This document shows, piece by piece, positions 54,706 to 63,804 of a stretch of 64,000 bases of DNA. Source of the stretch: Rhodococcus rhodochrous. GTDB lineage: Bacteria > Actinomycetota > Actinomycetes > Mycobacteriales > Mycobacteriaceae. Position 1 is the stretch's first letter; each line of letters opens with the position of its first letter. The stretch covers positions 3,649,444 to 3,713,443 of the forward strand of contig NZ_LT906450.1 in NCBI RefSeq assembly GCF_900187265.1, given 5' to 3'. The notes under the pieces are model-generated. The model was not told the origin of the DNA. It saw nothing but the letters and a program-made list of their open reading frames with translations, and made no database searches. A program made the position numbers and the translations under genes.

Positions 54706-56829
54706 ATGAGTCGCTGGGCCGAGATCGTCGTCACCAGGAGCCGATGGGTACTGGCGATCGTGCTGCTCGTCGTGCTCTTCGCCGGCGCCTGGGGCGTCGG
54801 GATCTTCGGCAAGCTGACCGGCACGGGCTACTACGACCCGAACAGCGAGGCCGTCGAGGTCGAGCAGATCATCTACGAGAACTTCGGGTCGCAGGCCGCG
54901 GACATCATCGCGCTCTACGCCGCACCCGAGGGACGCACGATCGACGACATCCGTCCCGACATCGAGAGAACCCTCGCCGAGTTCCAGGACGCCGTCCCCG
55001 CCGAGTCGATCCAGACCTACTGGACCGCTCCCCCGCCGATGAACCAGCTGCTGCTGGCGACCGACCAGCGCAGCGTGGCAGCCTCGATCACGCTCGGCGC
55101 GAATTCCGGACTCACCGCCGCGAACTTCCCCGATGCCCTCGAGCTGCTCGAGGTACCCGGTGTGGAATCACAGTTCGCCGGCAACACCGTGGTCGCGATC
55201 GAATTCACCGACACCCTGGAGAGCGACCTCATCCGCTCCGAGCTCATCGCGGTGCCCATCACGCTGGTGCTGCTGGTGTTCATCTTCGGCGGCGTGATCG
55301 CCGCTGCGGTCCCGGTCTTCGTGGGTGTGCTCGCGATCTTCTCGTCCCTCGCCACCCTGCGTCTGCTGTCGAACTTCACCGAGGTGTCGTCGTACGCACT
55401 GAACATCACGTCGCTGATCGGTCTGGGTCTGGCGATCGACTACGGCCTGTTCATCGTCAGCCGCTACCGCGAGGAACTCGCCGCCGGTTCGGACGTCACG
55501 TCGGCGGTCAAGCGGACGATGTCCACCGCCGGTCACACCGTGATGTTCTCCGCTGCCCTGCTGATCTGCGCGTTCGCGGGCATGCTCGTCTTCCCGCAGA
55601 CCGTGCTGCGGTCGCTGGGCCTCGGTGCCATGGCCGCCGTCCTCGGTGCCGCCGTCCTGTCGCTGACTGCAGTTCCCGCGCTGCTGACGATGCTCGGCCA
55701 CCGCATCAACGCGTGGACCTGGGACCGTGAGACCTCCACCCGCGCCGAAGCGCGGGCACGCCGCTTCTGGGGTGGGGTCGTCCGCAAGGTCGTGCGCCGT
55801 CCCGCCCTGATCGCCGTGGTGATCACCGGCGGTCTGCTCGTGCTCGCGTCGCCCGTGGTGGAGGCACGGTTCGGGGAGATCGAATACACCGCGCTGCCCG
55901 AGGACAGCCAGGCCCGCGCGGCCACCCAGACCCTGCTCGACGAGTTCCCGAGCACCGGCAACGGCGCCACGCTCGTCCTGCGCGGCGAGAACGGGCAGGC
56001 GCCGGACAGCGCTGCCGTGCGCACGGTGTCCACCGAGGTCGCCAAGGTCGACGGCATCTCCCAGACCGTCATCGTCGGGCAGGAGTCCGACGTCGTGGTC
56101 CTGCAGGGCCTCTACGCGCAGGGCGTGGACGGCACCACACGGGCGAGCGAGATCACCGGCGAGCTGCGCGCCCTGGACGTGCCGGACGGCACCGACCTGC
56201 TCGTCGGTGGTGGCCGGGCCCTCGTCGACGACGCCAACCAGGCCGTCTCGGATTCGCTTCCCTGGATGATCACCATCATGGTGCTCTCGACCCTGGTGCT
56301 GCTGTTCCTGGCATTCGGGTCGGTAGCACTGCCGATCAAGGCGGTGCTCATGGCGGCACTGAGCCTCGCCGCGACCTTCGGTGTGCTGACCTGGGTGTTC
56401 CAGCTGGGACACGGCGCCTCGTGGCTGCACGTCGTGCCCGCGGCGATGGAGCCGACCTTCGTCGTCCTCATCCTCGCCGTGGTGTTCGGCCTGTCGACCG
56501 ACTACGAGGTGTTCCTCATGTCGCGCATGATGGAGGCCCGCGCGGCCGGGGCGACGACCGTCGAGGCCGTCGAGTACGGCATCTCCCGCACCGGGCGTGT
56601 CGTCACCGCCGCCGCACTGTTGCTGATCGTGGTCACCGGGGCCTTCACCGTCTCCGGCCTGTCGATCATGCGTTTCCTCGGTGTCGGCATGATCGTCGCG
56701 CTCATCATCGACGCGACGATCGTGCGCATGCTGCTCGTACCGTCGCTGGTCAAGCTCATGGGCGAGGCCAACTGGTGGGCACCGGCATGGATGAAGCGCG
56801 TGCACGCGAAGGTCGGCCTCGGTCATTAG
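54706..56829 (+). CDS. MMPL-family RND transporter
   Basis: 707-residue membrane transporter of the MMPL/HAE group that moves lipids or drugs with the proton gradient. One helix at the N-terminus (WVLAIVLLVVLFAGAWGVGIFG), a periplasmic loop, helices 2-6 (LIAVPITLVLLVFIFGGVIAAAV...LNITSLIGLGLAIDYGLFIVSRYREEL...), a cytoplasmic linker, and the repeated second half (WMITIMVLSTLVLLFLAFGSVALPIKAVLMA...FGLSTDYEVFLMSRMMEA). The paired GLGLAIDYGLF and FGLSTDYEVFL motifs contain the proton-relay Asp-Tyr of MMPL proteins. ATG 54706 has GGGAG five bases upstream. No substrate genes adjoin. Confidence 0.92.
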   Translation: MSRWAEIVVTRSRWVLAIVLLVVLFAGAWGVGIFGKLTGTGYYDPNSEAVEVEQIIYENFGSQAADIIALYAAPEGRTIDDIRPDIERTLAEFQDAVPAESIQTYWTAPPPMNQLLLATDQRSVAASITLGANSGLTAANFPDALELLEVPGVESQFAGNTVVAIEFTDTLESDLIRSELIAVPITLVLLVFIFGGVIAAAVPVFVGVLAIFSSLATLRLLSNFTEVSSYALNITSLIGLGLAIDYGLFIVSRYREELAAGSDVTSAVKRTMSTAGHTVMFSAALLICAFAGMLVFPQTVLRSLGLGAMAAVLGAAVLSLTAVPALLTMLGHRINAWTWDRETSTRAEARARRFWGGVVRKVVRRPALIAVVITGGLLVLASPVVEARFGEIEYTALPEDSQARAATQTLLDEFPSTGNGATLVLRGENGQAPDSAAVRTVSTEVAKVDGISQTVIVGQESDVVVLQGLYAQGVDGTTRASEITGELRALDVPDGTDLLVGGGRALVDDANQAVSDSLPWMITIMVLSTLVLLFLAFGSVALPIKAVLMAALSLAATFGVLTWVFQLGHGASWLHVVPAAMEPTFVVLILAVVFGLSTDYEVFLMSRMMEARAAGATTVEAVEYGISRTGRVVTAAALLLIVVTGAFTVSGLSIMRFLGVGMIVALIIDATIVRMLLVPSLVKLMGEANWWAPAWMKRVHAKVGLGH

Positions 56830-56856
56830 ACCGCAGGGCAGGTGTTCGGGACGTCG

Positions 56857-57735
56857 CTACAGCGGCGTGATCGTCGTCGCGACGACGGGGCGTGCAGGCT
56901 TGGCCGCGGCACCGCAGCTCGCCGGCCGAGCCGGTAGTTCCGAGGTTTCCACCCCGACCCGCCATGCGCGGCCGTCGCGATGACGCACGATCGGCTCGTC
57001 CCCGTCCTCGACCGTCACGGCGTCGACCGCGAACTCGTCGATCGCCTCGCGCACCGCGATCTCGGCGGCCTGCCCGGCCGCACCCCAGGTACTGCGCCCG
57101 CGCAGGCCACCCGCATGGATGTGCCCGTTCCGGGCGTCGCGGACCGTGGCGAGGCTGTCGTCCTCGTCGAGCCGTCCATAGGTGTATCCGGTCGGCAGCG
57201 TGATCATCGACGGCGCGAAACGGTGTCCGCCGGTGTGCGAGCACTCCCACACGTCCTGCCCGAACTCGGCGGTCAGAGCCGCCGCGATCGGACGCCCCAG
57301 CACAGCGCAGCACCGGTCCCGTTTGCCGTGGGCACACACCAGGGCGATCGGGTCCTGCACGGCGGCACCGATACCGGGGGCGGGGCCCGCGACCACGCGC
57401 GGGACGATGTCAAGCAGTTCCGCCGGCTCGGTGATCTCGAGCCGCTCGCACCAGGTGTTCCCCGGTTCGGTGCGGGCCAGCAGGACGGTCCGGGTCTCCC
57501 GCACCACGTCGCGGCCGGGTCTCCGGATGAACAGGATCCGCACGTCCGCGGCCTTCGCCCGAGCGGACAGCTCGTCCGACAACTCGGCGCCGAGGGCGGT
57601 GCCGTCGAGCACGTCGCGTCCCCAACCCGTCGGCACCTCGAGGCACACGTAACCGGGCGCGGTGGCCGCCGTACCGGGCAGCGGCTCGTCGAGCGCGGAC
57701 AGTGCGGAACAGGTGGGAGCGGCAATGGTGGTCAC
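56857..57735 (-). CDS. Sucrase/ferredoxin-like [2Fe-2S] protein
   Basis: 292 residues from GTG 57735. The C-terminal thioredoxin-like ferredoxin domain has the family motifs CAHGKRDRCCAVLGRPIAAAL and ECSHTGGHRFAPSMITLPTGYTYGRL, where the Cys and His residues hold an iron-sulfur cluster. The N-terminal domain contains CSALSALDEPLPGTAATAPGYVCLEVP. Proteins of this ‘sucrase ferredoxin-like’ family are common in actinobacteria and lack a proven function. It stands in the gap between the MMPL gene and a small membrane protein gene, convergent with the former. Confidence 0.85.
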   Translation of the reverse strand: MTTIAAPTCSALSALDEPLPGTAATAPGYVCLEVPTGWGRDVLDGTALGAELSDELSARAKAADVRILFIRRPGRDVVRETRTVLLARTEPGNTWCERLEITEPAELLDIVPRVVAGPAPGIGAAVQDPIALVCAHGKRDRCCAVLGRPIAAALTAEFGQDVWECSHTGGHRFAPSMITLPTGYTYGRLDEDDSLATVRDARNGHIHAGGLRGRSTWGAAGQAAEIAVREAIDEFAVDAVTVEDGDEPIVRHRDGRAWRVGVETSELPARPASCGAAAKPARPVVATTITPL

Positions 57736-57790
57736 GCGGACATTGTGGCCCGGACACCCTGGTGACGGCCCGGCACCCCGCGGTGACCGG

Positions 57791-58315
57791 TCAGCCGCGG
57801 CGAAGAAGCCGCCGTGCCGCACCGCCCCACATCCGCAGGAATCCCTGCGACAGGTACGCGAAACTGCCCAGCGCCAGCACCCACTTGGTGACGCTGACGG
57901 TCGAGGCGGCCCGGACCGTCCGATCGTCGATCCGGGTGCGGTGATCCAGCAGGTACAGGCCGACGACGTTCTCGACGTAGTCCCCCGCTGCGGCAACGAC
58001 GGGCGCCGCCATCAGGATCCGACGCGTGCCCGACGACAGCGGGCGGTGTTCGTCGAGCGATCGTGCACCGGCCCGCAACGCGATCGCGAAGGTCGCCGGA
58101 TGGACCATGTCCCAGTAGTAGTGCTGCCGGTAGCGCTCGATCTCCTCGGGACCGAGATTGTCGAGGATCTTCCGGTACTTCGCGGCCGAGAAGGTGGTCT
58201 GGAGGGTGCCCACCGTCGGGGCCGTGGAGCCGAGAACCCGACCGATGTTCGCCTGGGACACGAGGAAGACTGCGGTAGCACCGATGAGGAAGCGGTCGGC
58301 CCGGGTGAGTGTCAT
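57791..58315 (-). CDS. Small membrane-associated protein, function unknown
   Basis: 174 residues. Hydrophobic segments include ADRFLIGATAVFLVSQANIG, HPATFAIALRAGA, RILMAAPVVAAAGDYVENVVGLYLL and VTKWVLALGSFAYLSQGFLRMWGG, so three to four helices. YRKILDNLGPEEIERYRQHYYWDMVHP in the middle is polar and distinctive. I do not recognise the family. TAGCAT seven bases before ATG fits a leaderless start. It diverges from the alcohol dehydrogenase gene over 51 bp. Confidence 0.72.
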   Translation of the reverse strand: MTLTRADRFLIGATAVFLVSQANIGRVLGSTAPTVGTLQTTFSAAKYRKILDNLGPEEIERYRQHYYWDMVHPATFAIALRAGARSLDEHRPLSSGTRRILMAAPVVAAAGDYVENVVGLYLLDHRTRIDDRTVRAASTVSVTKWVLALGSFAYLSQGFLRMWGGAARRLLRRG

Positions 58316-58366
58316 GCTCGTGATGCTAGGGGTAGATGAACCCGCGACCCTACGGAAGGGAGACCC

Positions 58367-59473
58367 GTGCAGATCACCGGAGCAGTCCTGGAGGAGATCG
58401 GACGTCGACGGCGGTACGAGGAGTCCACCCCGCTCAGCGTGGACCTTCTCGAACTCGACCCACCGGGACCGGGTGAGGCGCTGGTCGAGATCGAATGCGC
58501 CGGTGTGTGCCACTCCGATCTGTCCGTGGTCGACGGCAACCGGCCCCGCCCGGTGCCCATGCTCCTCGGGCACGAAGCGGCCGGACGCATCGTCGAACTC
58601 GGCGACGACAGCACCGGGTTCTCCGTCGGCGAGCGGGTCGTCATGACCTTCATGCCCCGCTGCGGCGAGTGCGAGGGTTGCGCGAGCAACGGCATCCGCC
58701 CCTGTATCCCGGGATCGGCCGCGAACGCTGCGGGAACCCTGCTGTCGGGTGCCCGGCGGCTGCACCGCGACGGGAACGACCTCCATCACCACCTGGGAGC
58801 ATCGGCCTTCGCGACCCACGCCGTCGTCGACACGCGGTCGCTCGTCGGTGTCGGCGACGACGTCCCCGCCGAGGTCGCCGCGCTGATGGGCTGTGCCGTG
58901 CTGACCGGTGGCGGTGCGGTCGTCAATGCTGCTCGTCCTCAGGCCGGAGACACGCTGGTCGTCGTCGGTCTCGGCGGAGTGGGCATGGCCGCACTGCTCG
59001 TGGCGCTGGCCCACGACGACGTCACCGTGATCGCCGTAGACACCTCCCCGGACAAGCGCGATACGGCCCGCTCGCTGGGAGCCGAACGCGTCCTCTCACC
59101 GGACGAGGCCGTCGAGCAGGGTGTGAAGGCGCGGCTGGTCATCGAGGCCGCGGGGAGCGTGCCCGCGCTCGCCACGGCGGTCGCGCTCACCGGGCCGGGT
59201 GGCACCACGATCACCGTCGGACTGCCCGCCCCCGACGCCCGACTCGAGATCTCACCCACCGCTCTCGTGGGCGAGGGCCGCTCACTCGTCGGCAGCTACC
59301 TCGGATCCGCCGTCCCGGCCCGCGACATCCCCCGGTTCGTGGACATGTGGCGCGAGGGGCGACTGCCGGTCGAGCGGCTCGTCACCGACCGTCTGCCGCT
59401 GGGCCGAATCAACGAGGCGATGGACGCACTGGCCGACGGAACCGCCCTCCGTCAGATCCTCACCATGGACTGA
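58367..59473 (+). CDS. Zinc-dependent alcohol dehydrogenase (MDR family)
   Basis: 368-residue medium-chain dehydrogenase. Catalytic zinc ligands are in CAGVCHSDLSVV (Cys47), GHEAAGRIVE (His-Glu) and the LMGCAVLTGGGAVV region (Cys); the structural zinc loop CGECEGCASNGIRPC keeps all four Cys. The NAD loop is TLVVVGLGGVGMAALLVALAH. It resembles class III-like/ADHX-type alcohol dehydrogenases of actinobacteria. GTG 58367 has GGAAGGGAG upstream. The substrate is unknown. Confidence 0.92.
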   Translation: MQITGAVLEEIGRRRRYEESTPLSVDLLELDPPGPGEALVEIECAGVCHSDLSVVDGNRPRPVPMLLGHEAAGRIVELGDDSTGFSVGERVVMTFMPRCGECEGCASNGIRPCIPGSAANAAGTLLSGARRLHRDGNDLHHHLGASAFATHAVVDTRSLVGVGDDVPAEVAALMGCAVLTGGGAVVNAARPQAGDTLVVVGLGGVGMAALLVALAHDDVTVIAVDTSPDKRDTARSLGAERVLSPDEAVEQGVKARLVIEAAGSVPALATAVALTGPGGTTITVGLPAPDARLEISPTALVGEGRSLVGSYLGSAVPARDIPRFVDMWREGRLPVERLVTDRLPLGRINEAMDALADGTALRQILTMD

Positions 59474-59509
59474 GCCTCGGCCCACGCCGGTGGTCGGTCG
59501 TTCAGTGGT

Positions 59510-60424
59510 TCAGATGTCGTAGTCCACGACGACCGGCGCGTGATCGCTGATCCTCCGGTCCGGCGCCGGATCGCGGTCGGTCCCTGCGGAGATCGCGGTC
59601 CGGGCCAGTCGCGGCGTGGCGAGGTGGTAGTCGATCCGCCACCCGGAATCGGAGGCGAACGACTCCCCCAGCCACGACCACCACGAGTAGGGACCGTCGA
59701 CCTCGGGATGATGCCGGCGGACGACGTCGACGAGCGTGCGCGGCGACAGTAGCGAATCGAACCAGGCGCGTTCCTCGGGCAGGAAACCCTCGGCCTGCCC
59801 GCGACGCCGCCAGTTGCGCACGTCGTAGCGCGTGTGGGCGACGTTGAAATCACCCATGATCAGGAACTCCCGCCCCTGGGCGCGCGCCGCGAGCCGGCTG
59901 CGGGTCAACTGCCGGGCGAAGGCGGACAGGAACCGCATCTTGCGCTGGTAGCGCACCCCACCGTCCGGTTCGTCGCGCATGCGCCCGGGCTTCTGGAGGT
60001 GCGCCGGGAGCCCGCCCTTCGGCAGGTACAGCGACGCCACGGTGATCGGGGCATCGGCGAGATCCACCTCGACGTACCGCCCCTCCTGGGCGAATTCGGA
60101 CAGTCCGCGTGCCAGCGGCCCCCGATCGAACCCGATCCGGTCGACGTGTTCCTCACCGGGAAGTCGCAGCAGTGCGGTACCGCTCCAGGTGCGCACGGCG
60201 GCGGGTTCGTGCAGGGTCAGGATCCCGACGCCGTTCCGGCCGGGAAGGGTGCCCTCCTCGTAGGCGAGGTGGTACTTGCCGAAGACTCCCTGCGGGATCG
60301 CGGCCGCCGGGGCGCGTACCTCCTGCAGGGCCACCACGTCGGGGTTGCGCTCACGCAGCCAGTCCTCGAATCCGCGTCGCTGTGCGGCGCGGATTCCGTT
60401 GATGTTGAAGGTCGCGATGCGCAC
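59510..60424 (-). CDS. Exodeoxyribonuclease III-family endonuclease (copy 2)
   Basis: 304 residues from GTG 60424. The EEP-fold motifs are ATFNINGIRAAQRRGF, VALQEVRAPA (metal Glu), SLYLPKGG, MGDFNVAHTRYDVRNWRRR and SDHAPVVVDY. It is longer than copy 1 (27008-27811) by an insert around LQKPGRMRDEPDGGVRYQRKMRFLSAFARQL. Likely a second AP endonuclease with different substrate preference. It lies near the hydrolase and the imuA'-imuB genes. Confidence 0.9.
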   Translation of the reverse strand: MRIATFNINGIRAAQRRGFEDWLRERNPDVVALQEVRAPAAAIPQGVFGKYHLAYEEGTLPGRNGVGILTLHEPAAVRTWSGTALLRLPGEEHVDRIGFDRGPLARGLSEFAQEGRYVEVDLADAPITVASLYLPKGGLPAHLQKPGRMRDEPDGGVRYQRKMRFLSAFARQLTRSRLAARAQGREFLIMGDFNVAHTRYDVRNWRRRGQAEGFLPEERAWFDSLLSPRTLVDVVRRHHPEVDGPYSWWSWLGESFASDSGWRIDYHLATPRLARTAISAGTDRDPAPDRRISDHAPVVVDYDI

Positions 60425-60435
60425 GATCGTCCAGT

Positions 60436-61224
60436 CTAGGCAACCGTTCGATCCGTGAGGAACGGGACGACGGCCGCTGCGAAATCGCGGGCACGGTCAC
60501 GGTGGATGCTGTGCCCGCAGCCGATCTCCCGCACGGAGGCCGAAGGCAGCGCGTCGACTGCCGCCGTCAGCAGGCGCGGGTCGACCATGCTGCCGCGCCG
60601 CACTCCGCGCAACAGCAGGGTCGGGGCGTCGAGGGACGGAAGATGCTGCCACCACACCGGATTCGGTGTGTGGAACTGGGCGACGACGGACGGCGTCATC
60701 GAGCGGTCGAAGGCGGTGACCGCGCGCGGGTTGAGCGCCATGCTGGTCGCGGCGTGCCACAACTCCGCGGGAGTCGGACGGTGGGCCGGCACCTCCGGAA
60801 CCGGATCCCCCTCCCGCAGCGGCAGGGGTGTCTCCTCGAGGACGAGCCGCCGGACGAGGCCGGGATTCTGTTGCGCGACCAGCGATCCCACATGACCGCC
60901 GAGCGAGTGTCCGACGAGGTCGACGGCCTCGACACCGAGGTGGGCGCACAGGCCGGCGATGTCGGCGGCGAACTCGTCGAAACGGTACGAGGGGGCCCGG
61001 CCGCTGCGTCCGTGCCCGCGCAGGTCGATGGTGATCACCCGTCGGCCCGCCTTCACCAGGTTTCCGGCGAACCGGGTCCATGTGCGCCCGTCACCACCCA
61101 TCCCGTGCACCAGCAGTACGGGCACGGAACGGGCGGCGGACCCCGCGGATTCGCGGGACGCAGCGTATTCGCGATACGCCAGGGCGACCCCGTTCGGCGC
61201 GACGGTGAGGACCGGAGATCTCAT
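60436..61224 (-). CDS. Alpha/beta-hydrolase
   Basis: 262 residues. The oxyanion strand VPVLLVHGMGGDGRTW, nucleophile elbow DLVGHSLGGHVG (Ser), acid in LLLRGVRRGSMVDP and His in EIGCGHSIHRDR form a standard catalytic triad layout. HSLGGH and GRSGRAPSYRFDEFAADIAGL resemble haloperoxidase/epoxide-hydrolase-like esterases. The substrate is unknown. It is 11 bases upstream of the ExoIII copy 2 gene and 15 bases downstream of imuB, on the same strand. Confidence 0.87.
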   Translation of the reverse strand: MRSPVLTVAPNGVALAYREYAASRESAGSAARSVPVLLVHGMGGDGRTWTRFAGNLVKAGRRVITIDLRGHGRSGRAPSYRFDEFAADIAGLCAHLGVEAVDLVGHSLGGHVGSLVAQQNPGLVRRLVLEETPLPLREGDPVPEVPAHRPTPAELWHAATSMALNPRAVTAFDRSMTPSVVAQFHTPNPVWWQHLPSLDAPTLLLRGVRRGSMVDPRLLTAAVDALPSASVREIGCGHSIHRDRARDFAAAVVPFLTDRTVA

Positions 61225-61239
61225 GATGTCCGAGCCTAC

Positions 61240-62820
61240 TCAGTCGTAGACGCCCTCCACCCGCCAGCCGTCGGCGCCGAAGAACACCAGCAAGGCCCGT
61301 GATTCCTCGAGCAGCACCTGCAGACGGGCGGCGCACCGGGCTGCGGCCGGATCCCACCAGTACTCGTCCACCGGCCACGGACCGGCCCATCCGATCACCG
61401 TCCAGCTGCGACTTCCCCATCGCAGCCGAGCAGGCGACCCGCTGAGCAGTCCGCGCTCGGTCACCGAGACCGGATTCCCCACGTCGTCGTCCAGTCGGAT
61501 CGCGGGAGGTGTGTGCAACACCAGCGCGGGAGCCGGGGGCGGGAGCCGGCCCGGCCACGGTGCGTCCGGGTCTGAGTGCGGTATCGCCTCGTCGCCGACG
61601 GGCACGAGGACGATCCGTTCGGTGGGTCCCCGGCCGCCGCCGAGCACTCCGATCCGGACGGCGTCCCCACCGAGCAGGCCCTGCACCCGGACGAGCGCCC
61701 GACGTGCGCGTTCGTCCTCGTCGCCGACACCGCCCCAGAGCCCGAGCTGCAGCGCGCCGGCGGCCACGACCTCGACCGGTTCGAGACGTAGCAGCACGAT
61801 TCCCGCCGTGGGCCGGTTCGTGTTGCGGCCGGTGAGCCATCCGTCGAGCTGCCATCGCACACGATCGGCCGTGCCCTCGGGGGTGAGCGGTTCGGCGCAG
61901 CGCCAGGTGCGCGCGAGTTCCTCCCCTGCCCCGGTGCGTGCCGTCACGAGCAGTCGCGTGCAGGCGACTCCCGCTGCCGCGAGCCGGGTGTGGAGCAGTT
62001 CGGCCAGTGCGCGACCGGCGAAGGCCGCAGCGTCGACCCGCTCCACCGGCGGGTCGCAGGGTTGCTCGACCGTCAGGTCCGGAGGGATCGGCCGTCCCGA
62101 CGGGGGACGTTCCGGCAGTCCCCGCGCGCTCCGGTGCGCAGCGACGACGTCCGCGTCGAAGCGTGACGCCACATCGATCGGGGACAACGCGGCGAACGCT
62201 CCGATGGTGCGGATACCGAGACGACGCAACAGATCCACCGTGTCGGCCCGCCGAGGAGCCGCCAACGCCGGTTCCACCGCGAGATACGAGACCGGCAACG
62301 GCGCCAGGAACTCGGCACACCTCCCTGTCGGGACCAGCGCGTTCCGTCGCGCGGCGAGGACCGCGGTGGACAACTCGTCGGCGACACCGACCTGGCATTC
62401 CACGCCGGTCGCCGCGACCGCGTCGATCAGGGCCTCCGCGGCGGCCTCCTCCGAACCGAACCACCGGACCACACCGCGCGCGGCGAGGACCACCAGACCC
62501 GGGCGCAGCACCTCCACGCCCGGGGCCACCGCATCGATCGCGGCCACCACCGCCTCGAACGTCCGCGCTTCCAGGTCGGGATCCGAGCGGGCCACATGCA
62601 GTTCCGGGCAGCGTGCCTGCGCCTCCCGTCGCCTCAGGCCGCGCCGGACACCCGCGGCCCGCGCCGAGGCCGAGCAGGCGACGACACGATTCGCCGAGAC
62701 CACCGCCACCGGGACGATCGCGGGCAGCTCCGCGGCGGCGGCGACGGCGACGGCGGGCCAGTCGGGGCACCAGAGGGCCACGACCCGCGCGGGTGCCCGC
62801 AGAGAGGACGAGTCGTTCAC
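61240..62820 (-). CDS. imuB: Y-family-like polymerase accessory protein ImuB
   Basis: 526-residue protein with a Y-family polymerase-like fold but without the catalytic acidic residues; in mycobacteria ImuB is the hub that links DnaE2, ImuA' and the beta clamp. The N-terminal ARVVALWCPDWPAVAVAAAAEL replaces the metal-binding Asp motif; the little-finger region and the clamp-binding motif QLGLWGG follow (family QLxLW(G)). GTG 62820 overlaps the imuA' stop by four bases. Matches M. tuberculosis Rv3394c. Confidence 0.92.
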   Translation of the reverse strand: MNDSSSLRAPARVVALWCPDWPAVAVAAAAELPAIVPVAVVSANRVVACSASARAAGVRRGLRRREAQARCPELHVARSDPDLEARTFEAVVAAIDAVAPGVEVLRPGLVVLAARGVVRWFGSEEAAAEALIDAVAATGVECQVGVADELSTAVLAARRNALVPTGRCAEFLAPLPVSYLAVEPALAAPRRADTVDLLRRLGIRTIGAFAALSPIDVASRFDADVVAAHRSARGLPERPPSGRPIPPDLTVEQPCDPPVERVDAAAFAGRALAELLHTRLAAAGVACTRLLVTARTGAGEELARTWRCAEPLTPEGTADRVRWQLDGWLTGRNTNRPTAGIVLLRLEPVEVVAAGALQLGLWGGVGDEDERARRALVRVQGLLGGDAVRIGVLGGGRGPTERIVLVPVGDEAIPHSDPDAPWPGRLPPPAPALVLHTPPAIRLDDDVGNPVSVTERGLLSGSPARLRWGSRSWTVIGWAGPWPVDEYWWDPAAARCAARLQVLLEESRALLVFFGADGWRVEGVYD

Positions 62821-63593
62821 CGGACCGCCTTACGGAAACGCCCGTCCTCCAGCCGATTCCGCTCTTCACTCGCCCATTCGACGGCACTGCGGTCGGCGCA
62901 CACCTCCACGCGGGTGGCGCGCGGAGGGAATGCCCGCCCGTGCGCTCGGACCGACAGGCGGGTCGCGCACAGGCGATCCCGGCCGGGACCGTCCACACCC
63001 CGATACCCGTCGACCCGCGCCTCCAGCCGCACGTGGGCACCTTCCCAGCGACCGTCCGTGACCACGAGGACCGACTGCTTGCTCCGCGCCCGGGCGGCGA
63101 CCGCACGAGCGCGGGACGGGGGCACCGATGCTCCACCGAGTCCCAGCACCACCAGGTCGATCCCGTCGAGCAGCACCGCGGCGATCTCCACGGGATCCGG
63201 TCCGGGATCGGGGATCACGGCCAGCCGGTGCAGACGGGCGCCCATTTCGGCGGCGGCGAGCAGACCCAGCCGGCGCTGACCGATCACGGCGGCGTACCCG
63301 CCGGAGGCCGTCACGGACGCGAGCATCCCGAGGAGAAGCGAGGTGGCTCCGGACACCGAGACGACGCTGCCGCGTACCAGTCCGCCCTGCGGCAACAGTT
63401 CCGCGAGCGGAGTCGGGACGGGCAGGATGCGGTCGGAGGCGGCCTCGACCCGGCCTCGCGCGACGGACTGGACCTCACCGCGTGCCGGCACGGCCGCGAT
63501 CCGACGCCGCAGTGCCTCGATCCGCTCCGCACGACCCGCTTCCTCGTCGTCCACCGGAAATTCGGCCACCTCGCCCACTGTCACCCCTGTCAT
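62817..63593 (-). CDS. imuA': RecA-like mutasome protein ImuA'
   Basis: 258-residue RecA-fold protein required for DnaE2-dependent mutagenesis. It has the ImuA'-type layout: a basic helix (RAERIEALRRRIAAV), then the core LLPQGGLVRGSVVSVSGATSLLLGMLASVTASGGYAAVIGQRRLGLLAAAEMGARLHRLAVIPDPG...DGIDLVVLGL. The Walker A-like stretch SGATSLLLG lacks the GKT/S needed for ATP binding, as in other ImuA'. ATG 63593 has GGCAGGCGG upstream. A LexA box lies 67 bp upstream. Confidence 0.9.
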   Translation of the reverse strand: MTGVTVGEVAEFPVDDEEAGRAERIEALRRRIAAVPARGEVQSVARGRVEAASDRILPVPTPLAELLPQGGLVRGSVVSVSGATSLLLGMLASVTASGGYAAVIGQRRLGLLAAAEMGARLHRLAVIPDPGPDPVEIAAVLLDGIDLVVLGLGGASVPPSRARAVAARARSKQSVLVVTDGRWEGAHVRLEARVDGYRGVDGPGRDRLCATRLSVRAHGRAFPPRATRVEVCADRSAVEWASEERNRLEDGRFRKAVR

Positions 63594-63659
63594 CCGCCTG
63601 CCGCCTGACACACACGACCGGCCGACCACGGGGAAGTCGTGGCCCGGCTCGCACTCTAT

Positions 63660-63675
63660 TCGAACATACTTTCGA
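63660..63675 (-). promoter_or_regulatory. LexA (SOS) box of imuA'-imuB
   Basis: TCGAACATACTTTCGA on the plus strand matches TCGAAC-N4-GTTCGA at all but one base; being nearly palindromic it serves the minus-strand genes. It lies 67 bp upstream of the imuA' start. Confidence 0.8.
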
Positions 63676-63804
63676 TCTTCATCAAGTAGAACCGACCCGA
63701 ATCCTTCCCGTCAAGCCGGAAGCACCGCCCCCGCCGGTGACTACAGTGCAGCTCACACGTTTTTCGGCCGGGCCGGACACCTCCGATCGACTACTCTCGA
63801 TCGA

